Source: Diplonema papillatum
Lineage: Eukaryota > Euglenozoa > Diplonemea > Diplonemida > Diplonemidae
Length of the DNA stretch: 64,000 nt
Assembly (NCBI GenBank): GCA_030068145.1
Contig: JAPJBO010000118.1
Span: 248,001-312,000 of the forward strand
Reading direction: 5' to 3'
Shown here: positions 38,528 to 49,390 of the stretch, one piece after another
Numbering within the stretch: position 1 is the stretch's first letter
Layout of the letters: each line of letters starts with the position of its first letter
Made by a program: the position numbers and the translations under genes
Notes under the pieces: model-generated
The model's input: the letters and a program-made list of their open reading frames with translations, nothing else
The model's database searches: none
Told to the model about the DNA's origin: nothing

Positions 38528-39561
38528 TCACCGGCCGAGGCTGAGCCTGGAGCTCCCGGCCGTCGGGGTTGCATGTATGCATATTGGTATGCATATCTTG
38601 TTGTGGCCTTGCATGTTCGAGGTTTTCCGACGGAGAAACGACGCATACCCACCGTCAACCAGCGGTTGGAGCATCCCGGGATAACGGCACTCCACGCGTT
38701 TCTGAAAGAGCGTGCCGGCCTCGTCCATGGGGCTCTTCGCCCGTCCGCGCAGCTGTGCGAGAGTGGCCACGAACCCGCGAAGCAGCGCACCTTCGACGGC
38801 GGGCGAAGCTGCGCCCGCATCGTCCGCCTGCGCGGCGCGGGAGGTGATTAGGATTTCGCCGGCCGGCGCTGCGTTCATGCCAGGGGGCACGCCAGATCCG
38901 TTCGCGGCGTCAACTTCGGGGGAGGTCAGTCGGTACGGCAAGAGCATTTGATGCGCGGGAGAGATGCTGCCGGGGCCCGGGTTGTCAACCAGGAATATAA
39001 GCCGGGACCCCCGCGGGAGCTTCCACACGGCCGAGTCGATGATGTCCGAAAACGGGATGGCGGCCACCTCTCGGTGATCGGCCGGGCATAACGACAGGGA
39101 CCCGTTGTCCTCTCTGTTCACCCGGCCCGCGAACGCCAGGATCAGCCCGTCGCCGAGCCGGACGTTGTCGAGGAGCCATCGGATCGCCGCTTCGATGTTG
39201 ACCTTCGTCGGGATGTGCGAGATGTTCCCGTCGTCGACGAGGATCCGCACCGGGCCTTCGAACCCTTCTTCCACAATCGCGTCCGCCAGCTCGGTCGCGG
39301 CCGCCACGGAGTCGGTCAGCGAGAAGCCGTCCTGGCCCACGTAGTTGATGCCGACGCACAGGGCGCGCCCGCGGACGCCAGTCAGCACGGGGTCCGCGTT
39401 CGGGTCAGGCACCACGTCGTCGAGTTCGTCGGCCGCGGTTCGGTCCGCCCGCGACCGGCTCCGGCTCCTCCTCCCGGACCCGGAACGCGACCGCTGCGAC
39501 CGCTGCGACCGGGCAATTGTCGATCCCAGCTCAGTCGCTGAGTCTTCATCGTCCGTGACTC
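38528..39561 (-). CDS. Metacaspase-fold protein without catalytic dyad, exon 2
   Basis: The exon starts after the acceptor AAAACACAG in phase 1. With exon 1 it gives a 360-residue model. Residues 18-65 are acidic, then Arg/Ser-rich (RSQRSQRSRSGSGRRSRSRS). From 80 the type I metacaspase p20 fold is clear: ALCVGINYVGQDG, a PTKVNIEAAIRWLLDNVRLG helix and LILAFAG. In active enzymes this last is followed by H in SGHG. Here it reads AGRV, with Arg163 in place of the catalytic His. The second signature, D-S/C-C-H-S-G-S, reads DNPGPGS (209-215), with proline in place of Cys. The p10-like end (AVEGALLRGFVATLAQL...PGMLQPLVDGGY) is present. It should not cleave protein. A scaffold or decoy role is inference. 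The exact 3' end is uncertain. Confidence 0.8.
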
Positions 39562-39600
39562 CTGTGTTTTGTTTTTGGAGGTTCGGACCCGTGGTCTGCT

Positions 39601-39990
39601 GACTTTTTAGAGTTAAAAATCGCTTGAGGGTCCGGGATTTTAGGTGTTCGTTGGTTTTTAGAGTCGCTTGAGGGTCCGGGATTTTAGGTGTTCGTTGGTT
39701 TTTAGAGTCGCTTGAGGGTCCGGGATTTTAGGTGTTCGTTGGTTTTTAGAGTCGCTTGAGGGTCCGGGATTTTAGGTGTTCGTTGGTTTTTAGAGTCGCT
39801 TGAGGGTCCGGGATTTTAGGTGTTCGTTGGTTTTTAGAGTCGCTTGAGGGTCCGGGATTTTAGGTGTTCGTTGGTTTTTAGAGTCGCTTGAGGATCCGGG
39901 ATTTTAGGTGTTCGTTGGTTTTTAGAGTCGCTTGAGGATCCGGGATTTTAGGTGTTCGTTTGTGATTAGAGTTAGAGCTCGCTTGAGATT
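39601..39990. repeat. 44-bp satellite derived from repeat R4, about 8 copies
   Basis: The unit is TTTTTAGAGTCGCTTGAGGG, TCCGGGATTTTAGGTGTTCG, TTGG. The first copy reads TTTTTAGAGTTAAAAATCGC, as in dispersed R4. It lies in intron 1 of the metacaspase-like gene. Confidence 0.9.
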
Positions 39991-40129
39991 CCGGGATTTT
40001 TGTGTTCAGAGAAATGTGTGCCTAGCGCTGTTTTCAGAACCTTTTGCGCGGGCAGGCGCTACCACGTGGGGTTTTATTTCCCTTCACTTGGATGGCTGCC
40101 GTGACGAACCTAGCTTCTTCGTATCACAT

Positions 40130-40155
40130 GCGGAGAGAGAGAGAGAGAGAGAGTG
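40130..40155. repeat. (GA)n microsatellite
   Basis: A GAGAGA run of about ten units in the same intron. Confidence 0.9.
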
Positions 40156-40472
40156 GAGAGAAACGACAGTGAGGGTTTGGAGGAGGACGCGGCGTGCGTC
40201 GGGGCCCGTGAAGGAAGCACCGGCCACCTTGCTAGATAAAACCTGCCTTGGAAGTCGCGCCCCTGCGGAGGCCCTCTTCCGTGTGCCTCCACGCGGAAGG
40301 AACACGAGGCAAGTGGGGGAAAACCCCCCGAGAGTATTTGGTGCCCCTCCCTTCCAAATTCAGAAAACCTGGAGAAAACATTGCCGAACAAAAACTGGGG
40401 GGAAATCTGGGTGGAGGTCAAATTTTGCTAAGTAGAACCAGCGTTTAAATCACGTAAACCCCTGCTCTGCGC

Positions 40473-40602
40473 TGCCAGCAACAGCCAGCAACAGCCAGCA
40501 ACAGCCAGCAACAGCCAGCAACAGCCAGCAACAGCCAGCAACAGCCAGCAACAGCCAGCAACAGCCAGCAACAGCCAGCAACAGCCAGCAACAGCCAGCA
40601 AC
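40473..40602. repeat. 10-bp satellite (CCAGCAACAG)n, about 13 copies
   Basis: A perfect array flanked by CTGCGCTG on the left and ACCGTCACGG on the right. The same flanks with only two units occur at the window's end (63966-63998), so this is a local expansion of a dispersed sequence. It lies in intron 1 of the metacaspase-like gene. Confidence 0.9.
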
Positions 40603-40856
40603 CGTCACGGAACATAAGCTCAAATCAAACGCACCATTTTCATACGTTTATGTTCTTCGCTCACACCACCATGTGTCAGGACTTTTGGCCTGTTGTGTTT
40701 GTGTGTCTAGTCGTGAAGGGGTAGCCCCGCATGGTCTGTTCAACACGTGGTTCGGTAGTTACAGCACTTGGGATTTTTTTCGGTCCTTTGTCTGGCAGCT
40801 TTTGTCCAGCATTTCCTGGCGCTTATGTAAAAAAAAAAAAAAAAGGAATGAAATAC

Positions 40857-40905
40857 CCTTTGTAGGTGCGTCTTTGCCGGGCTTATTCGCCTCGTCGTCG
40901 CCCAT
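40857..40905 (-). CDS. Metacaspase-like gene, exon 1 (49 nt)
   Basis: ATG at 40905 opens MGDDEANKPGKDAPTK plus one base, ending at the donor GTATTT in phase 1, exactly what exon 2 needs. The junction reads APTK-G-VTDDEDSATE, continuing the charged, low-hydrophobicity character. The intron is 1295 bp and holds the 44-bp and 10-bp satellites. The N-terminus has no targeting signal. Confidence 0.65.
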
Positions 40906-42600
40906 TTCTTCTGGCGCCGCCGCACGAACGACAGCGCTACTTCAATGCCCGTGCCGGTAAGCTAGGCCCCGGAACCGAACATCCCACGGAAAATTGGTGG
41001 ACGGGAAAATGTGGTGTTTTCTTGAGGAGAGGCTGTTGTTGGTGCTTGTTTCGAGGGATAAGGAACAGGCACGAAACCGCACACCCGCGAGAGTAGGAGA
41101 AAGTAGAAAGGGATAGAGTTTTCGTTGACCGCACAGCCCTGAGCCCAACTCCTGGACGTGGTTTCAGGTGGCAAATTGGCAATGATCAAGATCAGAAGGT
41201 CCTACTTGGGCGGTTCAGTTTCCTCACACATTGCATGTGGCTAAAAGACTCGAGGGGCTGCTTTTTTGTTGAACGCTTACGCCCGCCACTAAACCCAGAT
41301 ATACCTGTGTTTCGTGCGGGCTACAGCACTTTTACCTCCTTTGATCTTTTGCAGCTGGCAGCCTCCTCAAGTATTTTCCAACAAAGCAGGCGCTGATACA
41401 ATAAAATTTGCGGTGGTCTCCGTTGGTCTGGTAGTTTGTGCTTTGCACTCGTTTCTCTTCTCAACTCACGAGTGTACGTACTCTTTCACTCTCTTTTACT
41501 ACTCACTTGCGGCTAGCCACTCCTGCAACCGACACCACGAACACATTCGTAGTGAACGTGGTCTGGCACCCACATTCCTGGAGGCAACAGCCCATTTCAA
41601 ATTCAACCACCACTCGATACTGCGTGCTGGTAAATCATTGGCACGAGTAGATGCAGACCAGAGATCACATGGAACAAGGCACTTGTGTCGACTCGGAGAG
41701 AATCTGTCAAGAAATCCGGGGCTGCTTCTGATCCTCGACTCTCTTTCTCGCGTGGCAGCCCCAGACTTCTGCCCGCCAGCCCACGACTAGACTGTGATGC
41801 AGCGCTTTGGCTACACGATGAGGACATACACGGGGTACGCCGACGGTGCGTAGCGACCCGACTTTCCGAAGCAGCTGCCCAGCTCAGTCCTCTTCGACCG
41901 CTTCGCTGACGACCTTCACAGATGTATGTCGTCACGAGATTCCCCGGCACCCCCGCTGGGGGGAGGATTGGGGGGATTGCAAGAACGTGCTTGGAATGGG
42001 TAAGTGCTCAACACCGCACTGGTCCCGTCTACTACCGTGCTACTACTGGGGGGGAACTCTGTTTTCTTCGCCACTTAGCCTTTTTTTTTCGCGTTATAGT
42101 GCATTTTAGGGCAATCGTTGAAAACCAACTGCCTTTTTTCGGTACATGATGATTTTGTGGGGGGTGTTTGGCAGTCCGTGGTGCAAAAGACTGCGACACA
42201 CATGGGTTGAGCGCCGCAACCTTTCCAAGCATGTTCCTGCATTTGCCTTATCAGCAGTCAAAACCGGAGACTTGAGAAATTATTTGCGGCAAGGCGCATG
42301 GTCACCAGTAACCCCTCCCCATAGGGGGGGCAAACTCTTTTTTGACAAAACAGAAACTTAGTTAAGCCGGCAGCATGCACCCGTGCATGGGGGCCCTATA
42401 GTGTCCTCCGGGGACAGGAAATTCGATTTCCGGCCTAGTTTTCGACTGACGAGGCTTAAAAGATAGGCCCCCAATTTTCATGGTTTTGGACCTCGCCACT
42501 TTCCAAATAGCTGCTCGTCTCAGATAGCACCTTATTCCTGCAGTTCTGCACTTGTTCCTGCGCTTCTGATCACGGTTCCGTGCTCTTGAACACCGCTCCT
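40906..42600. other. Intergenic with an R2 and an R1 piece
   Basis: R2 lies at 41262-41410 and part of R1 at 41970-42040. Words at 40640-40780 (CACACCACCATGTGTCAGGA, TCGTGAAGGGGTAGCCCCGC) recur at 52325-52500. No gene is recognised. Confidence 0.5.
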
Positions 42601-43679
42601 GACCGCAGTTCTGCACTCCTGACCACGTTCCTCTATCAGGAGTGACTGAGTGTGTGTGCTGGGCACTCGTGTTTGCACAGTGTCTGAGGGATCACTTGAT
42701 TGCGTCGGGAGTGGCGGCGTTGGGCAGCTTTATGGGCTGACAAATGCGTCGTCGTCGGTCGCAATAGGTTGCGGAGGTGTGCGAGGTGTCGCGGGTTCGC
42801 CTTACGCACCTGAGTGTACGTCCATCCTCCTATCCCGTTTACTCCAGCTCTTGCGCCCCTTCACCTGTCTGGTGGGCAAATGACCGCACTTCAGACACCG
42901 GTTCATTGTTTCCAGTGACATTTCATCTGTATCTCTGCACTTCAGGGTGGTGAGCGGAAATTCTGTCATTTTTTCTGGAGTTTCAGTAAATCTGACCATC
43001 TATGTAGTGATTTTGACCAGCTATTCAGTGAATCCGACCAGCTATTTAGTGAACCCGACCAGCTATTTAGTGAACCCGACCAGCGATTCAGCGAAGAGCT
43101 GGCCGGCTACTTACATAAAACTGGTGGTTTTGGCCTGCTTTTCCAACTTTTGACACTCGCCAGTCACCGGTGAGGGGATTGGGATGTTTTCGACAAGATC
43201 AGGACCACAGGTGCTAAACAGGGCAACTTGTGACCCACCGAGCGACCGAGGCCTTTAAGGGGCTGAAAATGCCTCAAAAAGGCACAAGAGGGCACAATTG
43301 TGAGAAGAAGCAGATATCGACGCGCAACCGACGAAGCTGGACGAGCAAGCGAAGCACCAAGCGCGCGCCTGAGCGAGACGATCAAGAACATCATCATTGG
43401 CACATGACCGATTCATTTGCATTCCCTCCATGTCTTTCGAGCATGTGCTATGTCATTCATACTCATTCTAATCTTCTTCTTGAATCGCGAACGATCCCTT
43501 CCGTGGAATGCTAACACCGCCATTTGAGATCATCGAGGCGAGGTCATGTCAGATTAGTTAGCTATGTCACTAGAGCGGAGTGCTGCTCATTCAGAAAGTG
43601 ATTGACTCACTCTAGTGATTAGCGTTCTTGCCTTATGAATACCAGTCTCTTTCTATTGCCAGTCTTTGATTTTCATTTC
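42601..43679. other. Intergenic with a 24-bp repeat at 42990-43095
   Basis: Four to five copies of (G)TGAACCCGACCAGCTATTTA. Bases 43340-43390 (ACCAAGCGCGCGCCTGAGCG, ACGATCAAGA) recur at 57998-58032 and 60968-60995. No gene. Confidence 0.5.
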
Positions 43680-44275
43680 ATGCGTGGTTGACGAGCGGAA
43701 GAGGCGAAAGCATGGCACATCACGTGCGAAGTAATAATCGCGACGCCGGCGATGCAGATTATCATGATTATCGCCACAAATTCCTTGCATTCTAACCCAC
43801 CGCCCGCTTTCGCGGTGCGGACTTTCCGGGTCGTTTTGGCTGGCCTACAGTAGAGCATCTTGCAGCAGCATGTGGGGCACATCTGCTACTACTTGTTAAA
43901 AGAAAGGCCAGGCTCCTTTAAGAGGGACCTATCGTGGCATCGTAGTATGCTGGTCTATGTCTAGCTCAGTACTCGCTTGCCTTGATGGCACTTGCACTTT
44001 ACAGAGCTCAATGTTTCCGGGTCGGTGGCGGGGGGAAGCTGCCAGACATTGCATTTCCTGGTCGTGCGTCGTGTTGTTCGCGGCCTGCCGCGATCGCTTC
44101 GATCTTCGTGGCTTCCCTGTCGGGGGATGCGACTCCTGCAGGGGTCGCTTCCGCCCCCTTCTGGTAGGCGCGTTTTTAAACTACAACCCATGCGTGTTGC
44201 AGTCCTTTGGACCACGGACACATCAGGTGGACTACCAATGCCAGTCGAATAGCACTGGGCAGCATTTTGACTAGT
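43680..44275. repeat. Dispersed repeat R6, copy 1
   Basis: Bases 43795-44170 match 51450-51832 closely (CTGGCCTACAGTAGAGCATC, GCTCAGTACTCGCTTGCCTT, GGAAGCTGCCAGACATTGCA). Bases 43685-43795 are related to 58040-58130 and 60990-61060 (AGCATG-CACATCACGTGCGA). No sustained frame. Confidence 0.75.
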
Positions 44276-45390
44276 TTTGATGCAAGCTTCAAATCATTTC
44301 CTTCTTTTCTTCAAGCGGAAGGACGAAAGGTGTAGAGAAGCGCATGCTTCGCTTTTTTGTTTTTTTTTTTTTTTTCGTGTGGACGACAGCATCTTATTCC
44401 TGCTTTGCATTAGTTTTCCCCCTTTTTCTGCTTTTTTTCTTTTTGAGCTTTTTCGACGTTTTTTTTTTGCTTCTGTCTCCACAAGTTTCTTTTCTTTGTG
44501 GCTCGAACACGGGAACAAGACAAGGCCAGGAACGCACTTTCGGTCAGCGCTGGGCAAGAAGAAGTTCGGGCTGGTGGTGGGTGCTCAATATCGTGTGCAG
44601 AAAGGCTCCTGCGGTCACGCCCGATGTCGGCGTGAGAGACTCAATATTTCGTGAGCCAGCTGCAACAAATTTCAACAACCTTGACAACAGGCGCAGTAGC
44701 GGCATGAGTGGTGCAAAGAGAACGCAAACCGTTCAGGCAGGCAGAACAGAAGGGAGACCTGCTGCCTGTACCACAAAACGAGGTGTTGTGACGAATCTCA
44801 AGCACCCTGAGAATGGTCGCAGACATTCGTCTGCCGACAGGACCTTCAGGTTAGCGCTGGGCAAGAAGAAGTTCGAACTTGTGGGTGCTCAATATCGTGT
44901 GCAGAAAAGCTCCTTCAGCCACGCCCGATACCGCGTGTGCAGAGACTCGATAATCCGTGAGCAGCACACAATCGTTACATCACAAATTTCGGGTAGCGCG
45001 CGTGAGTCCAAACCGTTTACCGGTCAGGCAGGCAGAAGGGGGACCTACTGTGAAGTGTTACGACGAATCTCAAGCACCCTGAGAATGGTCGCAGACATTC
45101 GTCTGCCGACGACGGGACAGCTGCGTGAGTCATCCAAGAGCACAAGAGCATCAAGGACACACACACGCAAACCGTTGAACGGCCGAAGAAGACGAGCAGA
45201 AAAAGACGAAAGCACGACACGTGTTACGACGAATCTCAAGCACCCTGAGAATGGTCGCAGACATTCGTCTGCCGACGACGGGACAGCTGCGTGAGTCATC
45301 CAAGAGCACAAGAGCATCAAGGACATACACACGCAAACCGTTGAACGGCCGAAGAAGACGAGCAGAAAAAGACGAAAGCACGACACATGA
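44276..45390. repeat. Tandem units of about 165 bp
   Basis: Bases 45053-45225 and 45226-45388 are two near-identical copies (ACGACGAATCTCAAGCACCC, GAATGGTCGCAGACATTCGT, GCAAACCGTTGAACGGCCGA). Older part-copies lie at 44520-44850 and 44850-45050. No conserved protein signal is seen. Confidence 0.75.
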
Positions 45391-45571
45391 CGAGCAAAGA
45401 TGGGAGCTCCGGCCAGCGATGCAATCCAACCCAGCGTCGCCCAACAGCCGTCGATCCCCATCCCGCGCTAATGAAACAAAGGGGGCCAAGCCGAGCAGCA
45501 GAAATGTGAAAACAGGGTTTTGCCTAGAGGCTTTTCGTGTGATTCTGCAGATGCTTTGAGCTCTGTTTGTG
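45391..45571. other. Short intergenic stretch
   Basis: No feature recognised. Confidence 0.4.
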
Positions 45572-45745
45572 CCTACACCCCGGACTCCCACTCCGGATTG
45601 CGGGAGTGGTTTTGCGGTCGTTCGTGCGGTCAGCCTCACTCCCTCAATGCGGGAGTTGGACCCCCTCAATGCGGGGGTGGCCACTCCCGCACGTTTTCAC
45701 TACCGCATTGACTTTGTATATGGCTGCTGAAGTCCGGGGTGTAGG
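45572..45745. mobile_element. 174-bp MITE, unexpanded relative of the 31.6-kb satellite MITE
   Basis: CCTACACCCCGGACT (45572-45586) and its complement at 45731-45745 are perfect inverted ends. The left interior (CTCC-CTCCGGATTGCGGGAG, TTGCGGTCGTTCGTGCGGTC) matches the 31.6-kb element. It holds only two to three copies of the CTCCCTCAATGCGGGAGT unit that forms the 50-copy array there. Confidence 0.75.
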
Positions 45746-46922
45746 GTTGCTTGTCTTCTTAACCATGGTTGAGTGCGCAAATGGTGTCAGTCGAAGCTGG
45801 TGAAGCTTCGTCGCGAAGAGCTCAAAACAGGGCGACCGCAGAACAGCGATGCCATATCGCTACGAATTCCGTACTTTCCAATCCGACGGTCAGAGCTCCG
45901 CCTGAATGGGATGAGCTGGCCTCGTCACGGAGAAGAGAGCAAAGTCAGCACGAGGACACGATTCCCACGGAAAGTGGCTTTCTTTCCGCGTTTATCGGAA
46001 AGGGGGCGAGGGGGGGTGCTTTAGAACAGACCTTTTCGGCGGGGGGGTAGGGCAGAGTAGTCTTCCGCCAGGAGGTGCGCCGAGACTTTTTTTTTTTGGC
46101 CAAACCTGCCAGGGATTTTTCTGATCCCCGAAATTCGGGAAAATCATGGTTAAAAAAGTCTGTAGTATGGCCGGAAAGATTTTTTTCCACGCTGAGCGAG
46201 GTTTTTGTAATGGCCTGTAATCCTGGTATGCGACCTTCGTGGGCATGTTGCTGCTTCGCCGTGCTGTGGACCCCACCTGTGGGTCCTGCGGGTCCTGCGG
46301 CCTACGTGTCGCTGGCACAAAAAAATGTCACCAGAAGCTCCTGTGGTTAAAAAACCTTTTTAACCGGCCTGATTTGAGAAAAAAAAATATTTTGGTGAAG
46401 AACCCTTTTTTATACCATGCAGGATAATCCCTGAAACCTGGCAAACCACGGGGAGGCGAGTCGAGCGGTTTGTTGCAGATCCCCCAGGTCTGCTGACATG
46501 TTGAGGCGGCGTTTGTAGAAGCGGCTTTCAGGTTCTCAAACGTCCGGATTTGGGGGTCGTCTTGAGATTACCTCTTCGCTCGTCTATTATCGTGCTTTCG
46601 TTTCACGAGGGAAGAATGCGGATTTTCTGCATGCTAAGTTCAAACTGTGACGGTAAGAGTGGGCTACAACGAGCGGGGAAAACTCTTCCACTACCAATTT
46701 ATAAACTGCATGGGCCAGAACTGCAAAGTTGGACGATGTTAAAGACACATAGTTGCACTTGTCTGCAAGGCAGACACATACTTACACTTTGTCTGCATGA
46801 CTTACACTTTGTCTGCAGATACTTGCACTTTCTTCATGGCAAGTACGTGTTGTAGGTTCAGCCCCCTGCCGGCCAAAGAGACAAGCGTTGCTTGGTCTGA
46901 CTGCGCCACGGGCACATTCCTT
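45746..46922. other. 3' flank of the AMPK-gamma-like gene
   Basis: No gene. Bases 46735-46840 hold three to four short repeats of CTTACACTTTGTCTGCA. Several poly-T and poly-A runs lie at 46088-46395. Confidence 0.45.
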
Positions 46923-47033
46923 TCACGTGAACTCGTCCATGACACCCGTTTCCAGCAGCCATTCAAAGATGTCGGGGACGGTGATGTATCCACACTCGCG
47001 ATCGTTCTCGTCCACAGCGATGAGCGTGTGCAT
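46923..47033 (-). CDS. AMPK-gamma/SNF4-like protein, exon 3 (end of CBS4)
   Basis: After the acceptor CCGACAG the exon reads MHTLIAVDENDRECGYITVP, DIFEWLLETGVMDEFT and stop. This completes the fourth CBS motif begun by LLEVMKHLRK in exon 2. The pattern HxLIAVDEN...G.ITVPDI is typical of AMPK-gamma CBS4, with its nucleotide-contacting Asp in the VPDI position. Phase 0 on both sides. The exon is short and in a different frame from the longest local ORF, so it is easy to miss. Confidence 0.85.
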   Translation of the reverse strand: MHTLIAVDENDRECGYITVPDIFEWLLETGVMDEFT

Positions 47034-47572
47034 CTGTCGGGTAGTTTTTTTTTGGTTAGGTTACATGCTGAACGTACTGATCTCAGCACGTGCACACGTA
47101 CTGATTCAGCAAGTGTACAAAAAAGAAACTAAGAAAAGTAACGTGCTGAAATCAGTATGCTGGACGTAAGGCCTGGTGGGCCAGGCTAGATTCGGGGCGG
47201 CTCCCTGGGACAGGACGGGGGTAGTCACGCCTTAGCAGTGGTCATCGCTACCGCGCTGACCTTTCCCGAGAGAGAGAGAGAGAACACACTAAAACAAGTC
47301 AAAGGGTGCGGTTGTCACGCCTTCTCAGTCCCAGGACCTCTCCCCACCCACCTGTATGTGTTCTCGTCGTCATCGCTACCGCGCTGACCCTTTCCGAGAG
47401 AGAGAGACGAGTTAGAGTGCAGGGACCATCTCTCGGAGAATTTCCGGTCACCGCACATCCTCACGCTAGTGGCTCTGCGTGTGTAGGTGTGTTTGTTCTT
47501 AACACCATAACTAAAAAAATTCCAGTTTCTTGAGGGCTGGTCGTACGCTCGCTAGGTAGCTGGAGTCCACAC
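47034..47572 (-). other. Intron 2 of the AMPK-gamma-like gene
   Basis: It runs from the donor GTGTGG to the acceptor CCGACAG, 539 bp. It holds two similar blocks (GCGCTGACC-TTTCC, GAGAGAGAGA) at 47255-47285 and 47380-47410. Confidence 0.75.
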
Positions 47573-48558
47573 CTTCCGGAGATGCTTCATGACTTCGAGG
47601 AGAGTGTCGTCGGGCGAGAAGCAGTAGACGGGTATCCGGGGCCGCGTGGCGATGGCGGAGGCGAGCGTCAGCTCGACGTCGTACGTGCCGCCCTGCTCGA
47701 TGGTCATGGTGTCGTTCCTCGTGAACACATCGAGGCACCGGCCCGTCTGGTCGACGATCGGCAGGCAGTGCAGCTTTTTCGCGACCAGCGTCTCGAGCAC
47801 TTGGTGCACCGGCGTTTCGAGGGTCACGTGCGCGGACGAATCGTAGTGGCCGATGCCCAAGTCCTTCACCCCGTGCTCCAACAGGGCGAGCCATGCGCCG
47901 GCGATCGGGTTGTTGTTGTCGAACAGCCGCTCGAGGACGACGTCGAGCAGCGAGGAGTAGTTAATAGCGCTCGTCACCTCCCCTGTGTGCGACATCACCG
48001 GCAGGCGCCGGATGTGGTTCTCCTTCAGCACCTTCAATGCGGCGAGCAAGTCTCGGTCCAACCTGACCGAAACGAGCTCCTTAGGAACAAGACCCCCCCT
48101 CTGCATCCACGAGCACGCCCTGCACGCTTTGATGCTCAGATCCTGCAACTCCGCGATGCTTTCCCCACTCGTCCTCGTCCGCAACAGGACTTTGATGTAG
48201 TCAGTTACCGTCATGGTGCCGACGTACTGTTTGACCTCGGGGTCCCACAGAACTCCGAAGGGCATCTTGGTCTCCAAGGCGGCGATGAACCCTGTTTTTA
48301 AGGGCAAGTTCGCGTCGATCACGACGATCTGCGAAGACGTCGGCAGCGCGTCATAACACGTCTTCGTCTTCAAATACTCGAACATCGCCCGGGCCAGCTG
48401 CTTCTGCACCGCATCACGGCTTTGCTCGCCGGACTGGTCGAGTGCCTTCTTCTCCCGCTTCGCTGGGCGGGCGTACTTCAGCTCGATGCTTTCATAGTTG
48501 ATCCGCGGCTTGTCTTCGTAGCTGCGCAGGTAGCTCCCACCTCCGAGGGAAAAGGCTC
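47573..48558 (-). CDS. AMPK-gamma/SNF4-like protein, exon 2
   Basis: This exon holds 328 codons of a protein of about 402 residues. CBS1 begins at TCYDALPTSSQIVVIDANLP (104-123) and ends TVTDYIKVLL. CBS2 has ENHIRRLPVM (217-226). CBS3 has KKLHCLPIVD...FTRND (298-319). CBS4 starts at PVYCFSPDDTL. Order, spacing and the short N-terminus match the gamma subunit of AMP-activated kinase, which binds AMP/ATP between CBS pairs and senses energy state with catalytic alpha and scaffold beta subunits. Conserved Asp residues are seen in CBS1, CBS3 and CBS4. CBS2 has INYSSLLD. Two acceptors are possible, at 48559 (phase 1, fits exon 1) and 48566 (phase 0). Partial copies of the 5' part lie upstream. Confidence 0.88.
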
Positions 48559-48729
48559 CTGAAGCCTGCAGGTTGTTAGGTTGTTGTAAGCAACACTCGG
48601 GATTTGGCAGCCGTTTCGGCGAACAGGACTGACTAGTTTGTAGAGTTATTAGTAGTAATATGAGGGGTGACAGCAGCAGGACAGAGTCCATAGTTCGTGT
48701 TTGGCACTCAGGACGTAGCTGCTGTTTCG
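48559..48729 (-). other. Start of the intron upstream of AMPK-gamma exon 2
   Basis: It holds the source sequence of the 86-bp satellite (GGTTTGACTAGTTAGTAGTA, CTGTGAGGGGTGATAGTGG). It also translates as a hydrophobic stretch (MDSVLLLSPLILLLITLQTS), but this is more likely intron than a signal peptide because the acceptors follow it. Confidence 0.5.
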
Positions 48730-49370
48730 GCAGGAAGGGTGTCTTTCGGTTTGACTAGTTAGTAGTACTGTGAGGGGTGATAGTGGTATCCCGTAGTCGA
48801 TCACGACGATCTGCTGCGAAGGGTATGTCTTTCGGTTTGACTAGTTAGTAGTACTGTGAGGGGTGATAGTGGTATCCCACGACGATCTGCTGCGAAGGGT
48901 ATGTCTTTCGGTTTGAATGAGGGGTGATAGTGGTATCCCGTAGTCGATCACGACGATCTGCTGCGAAGGGTATGTCTTTCGGTTTGACTAGTTAGTAGTA
49001 CTGTGAGGGGTGATAGTGGTATCCCATAGTCGATCACGACGATCTGCTGCGAAGGGTATGTCTTTCGGTTTGACTAGTTAGTAGTACTGTGAGGGGTGAT
49101 AGTGGTATCCCATAGTCGATCACGACGATCTGCTGCGAAGGGTATGTCTTTCGGTTTGACTAGTTAGTAGTACTGTGAGGGGTGATAGTGGTATCCCATA
49201 GTCGATCACGACGATCTGCTGCGAAGGGTATGTCTTTCGGTTTGACTAGTTAGTAGTACTGTGAGGGGTGATAGTGGTATCCCGTAGTCGATCACGACGA
49301 TCTGCTGCGAAGGGTATGTCTTTCGGTTTGACTAGTTAGTAGTACTGTGAGGGGTGATAGTAGTCGATCA
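48730..49370. repeat. 86-bp satellite, about 8 copies, built from exon and intron sequence
   Basis: The unit joins CTTTCGGTTTGACTAGTTAG, TAGTACTGTGAGGGGTGATA and GTAGTCGATCACGACGATCT plus GCTGCGAAGGGTATGT. The middle comes from the adjacent intron, and GTCGATCACGACGATCTGCG comes from codons of exon 2 (about 48314-48333). One copy is shortened at about 48880-48920. Confidence 0.9.
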
Positions 49371-49390
49371 CGACGATCTGCGAGGGCAGC

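Noticed and set aside
47582-48301. 239-codon plus-strand frame opposite AMPK-gamma
   Set aside because: The minus strand encodes four recognisable CBS motifs. The plus frame has none.
48620-48691. Signal peptide MDSVLLLSPLILLLITLQTS at the start of AMPK-gamma
   Set aside because: AMPK-gamma is cytosolic or nuclear. Two good splice acceptors lie between this stretch and the conserved protein, and the stretch is part of the intron repeated in the satellite.
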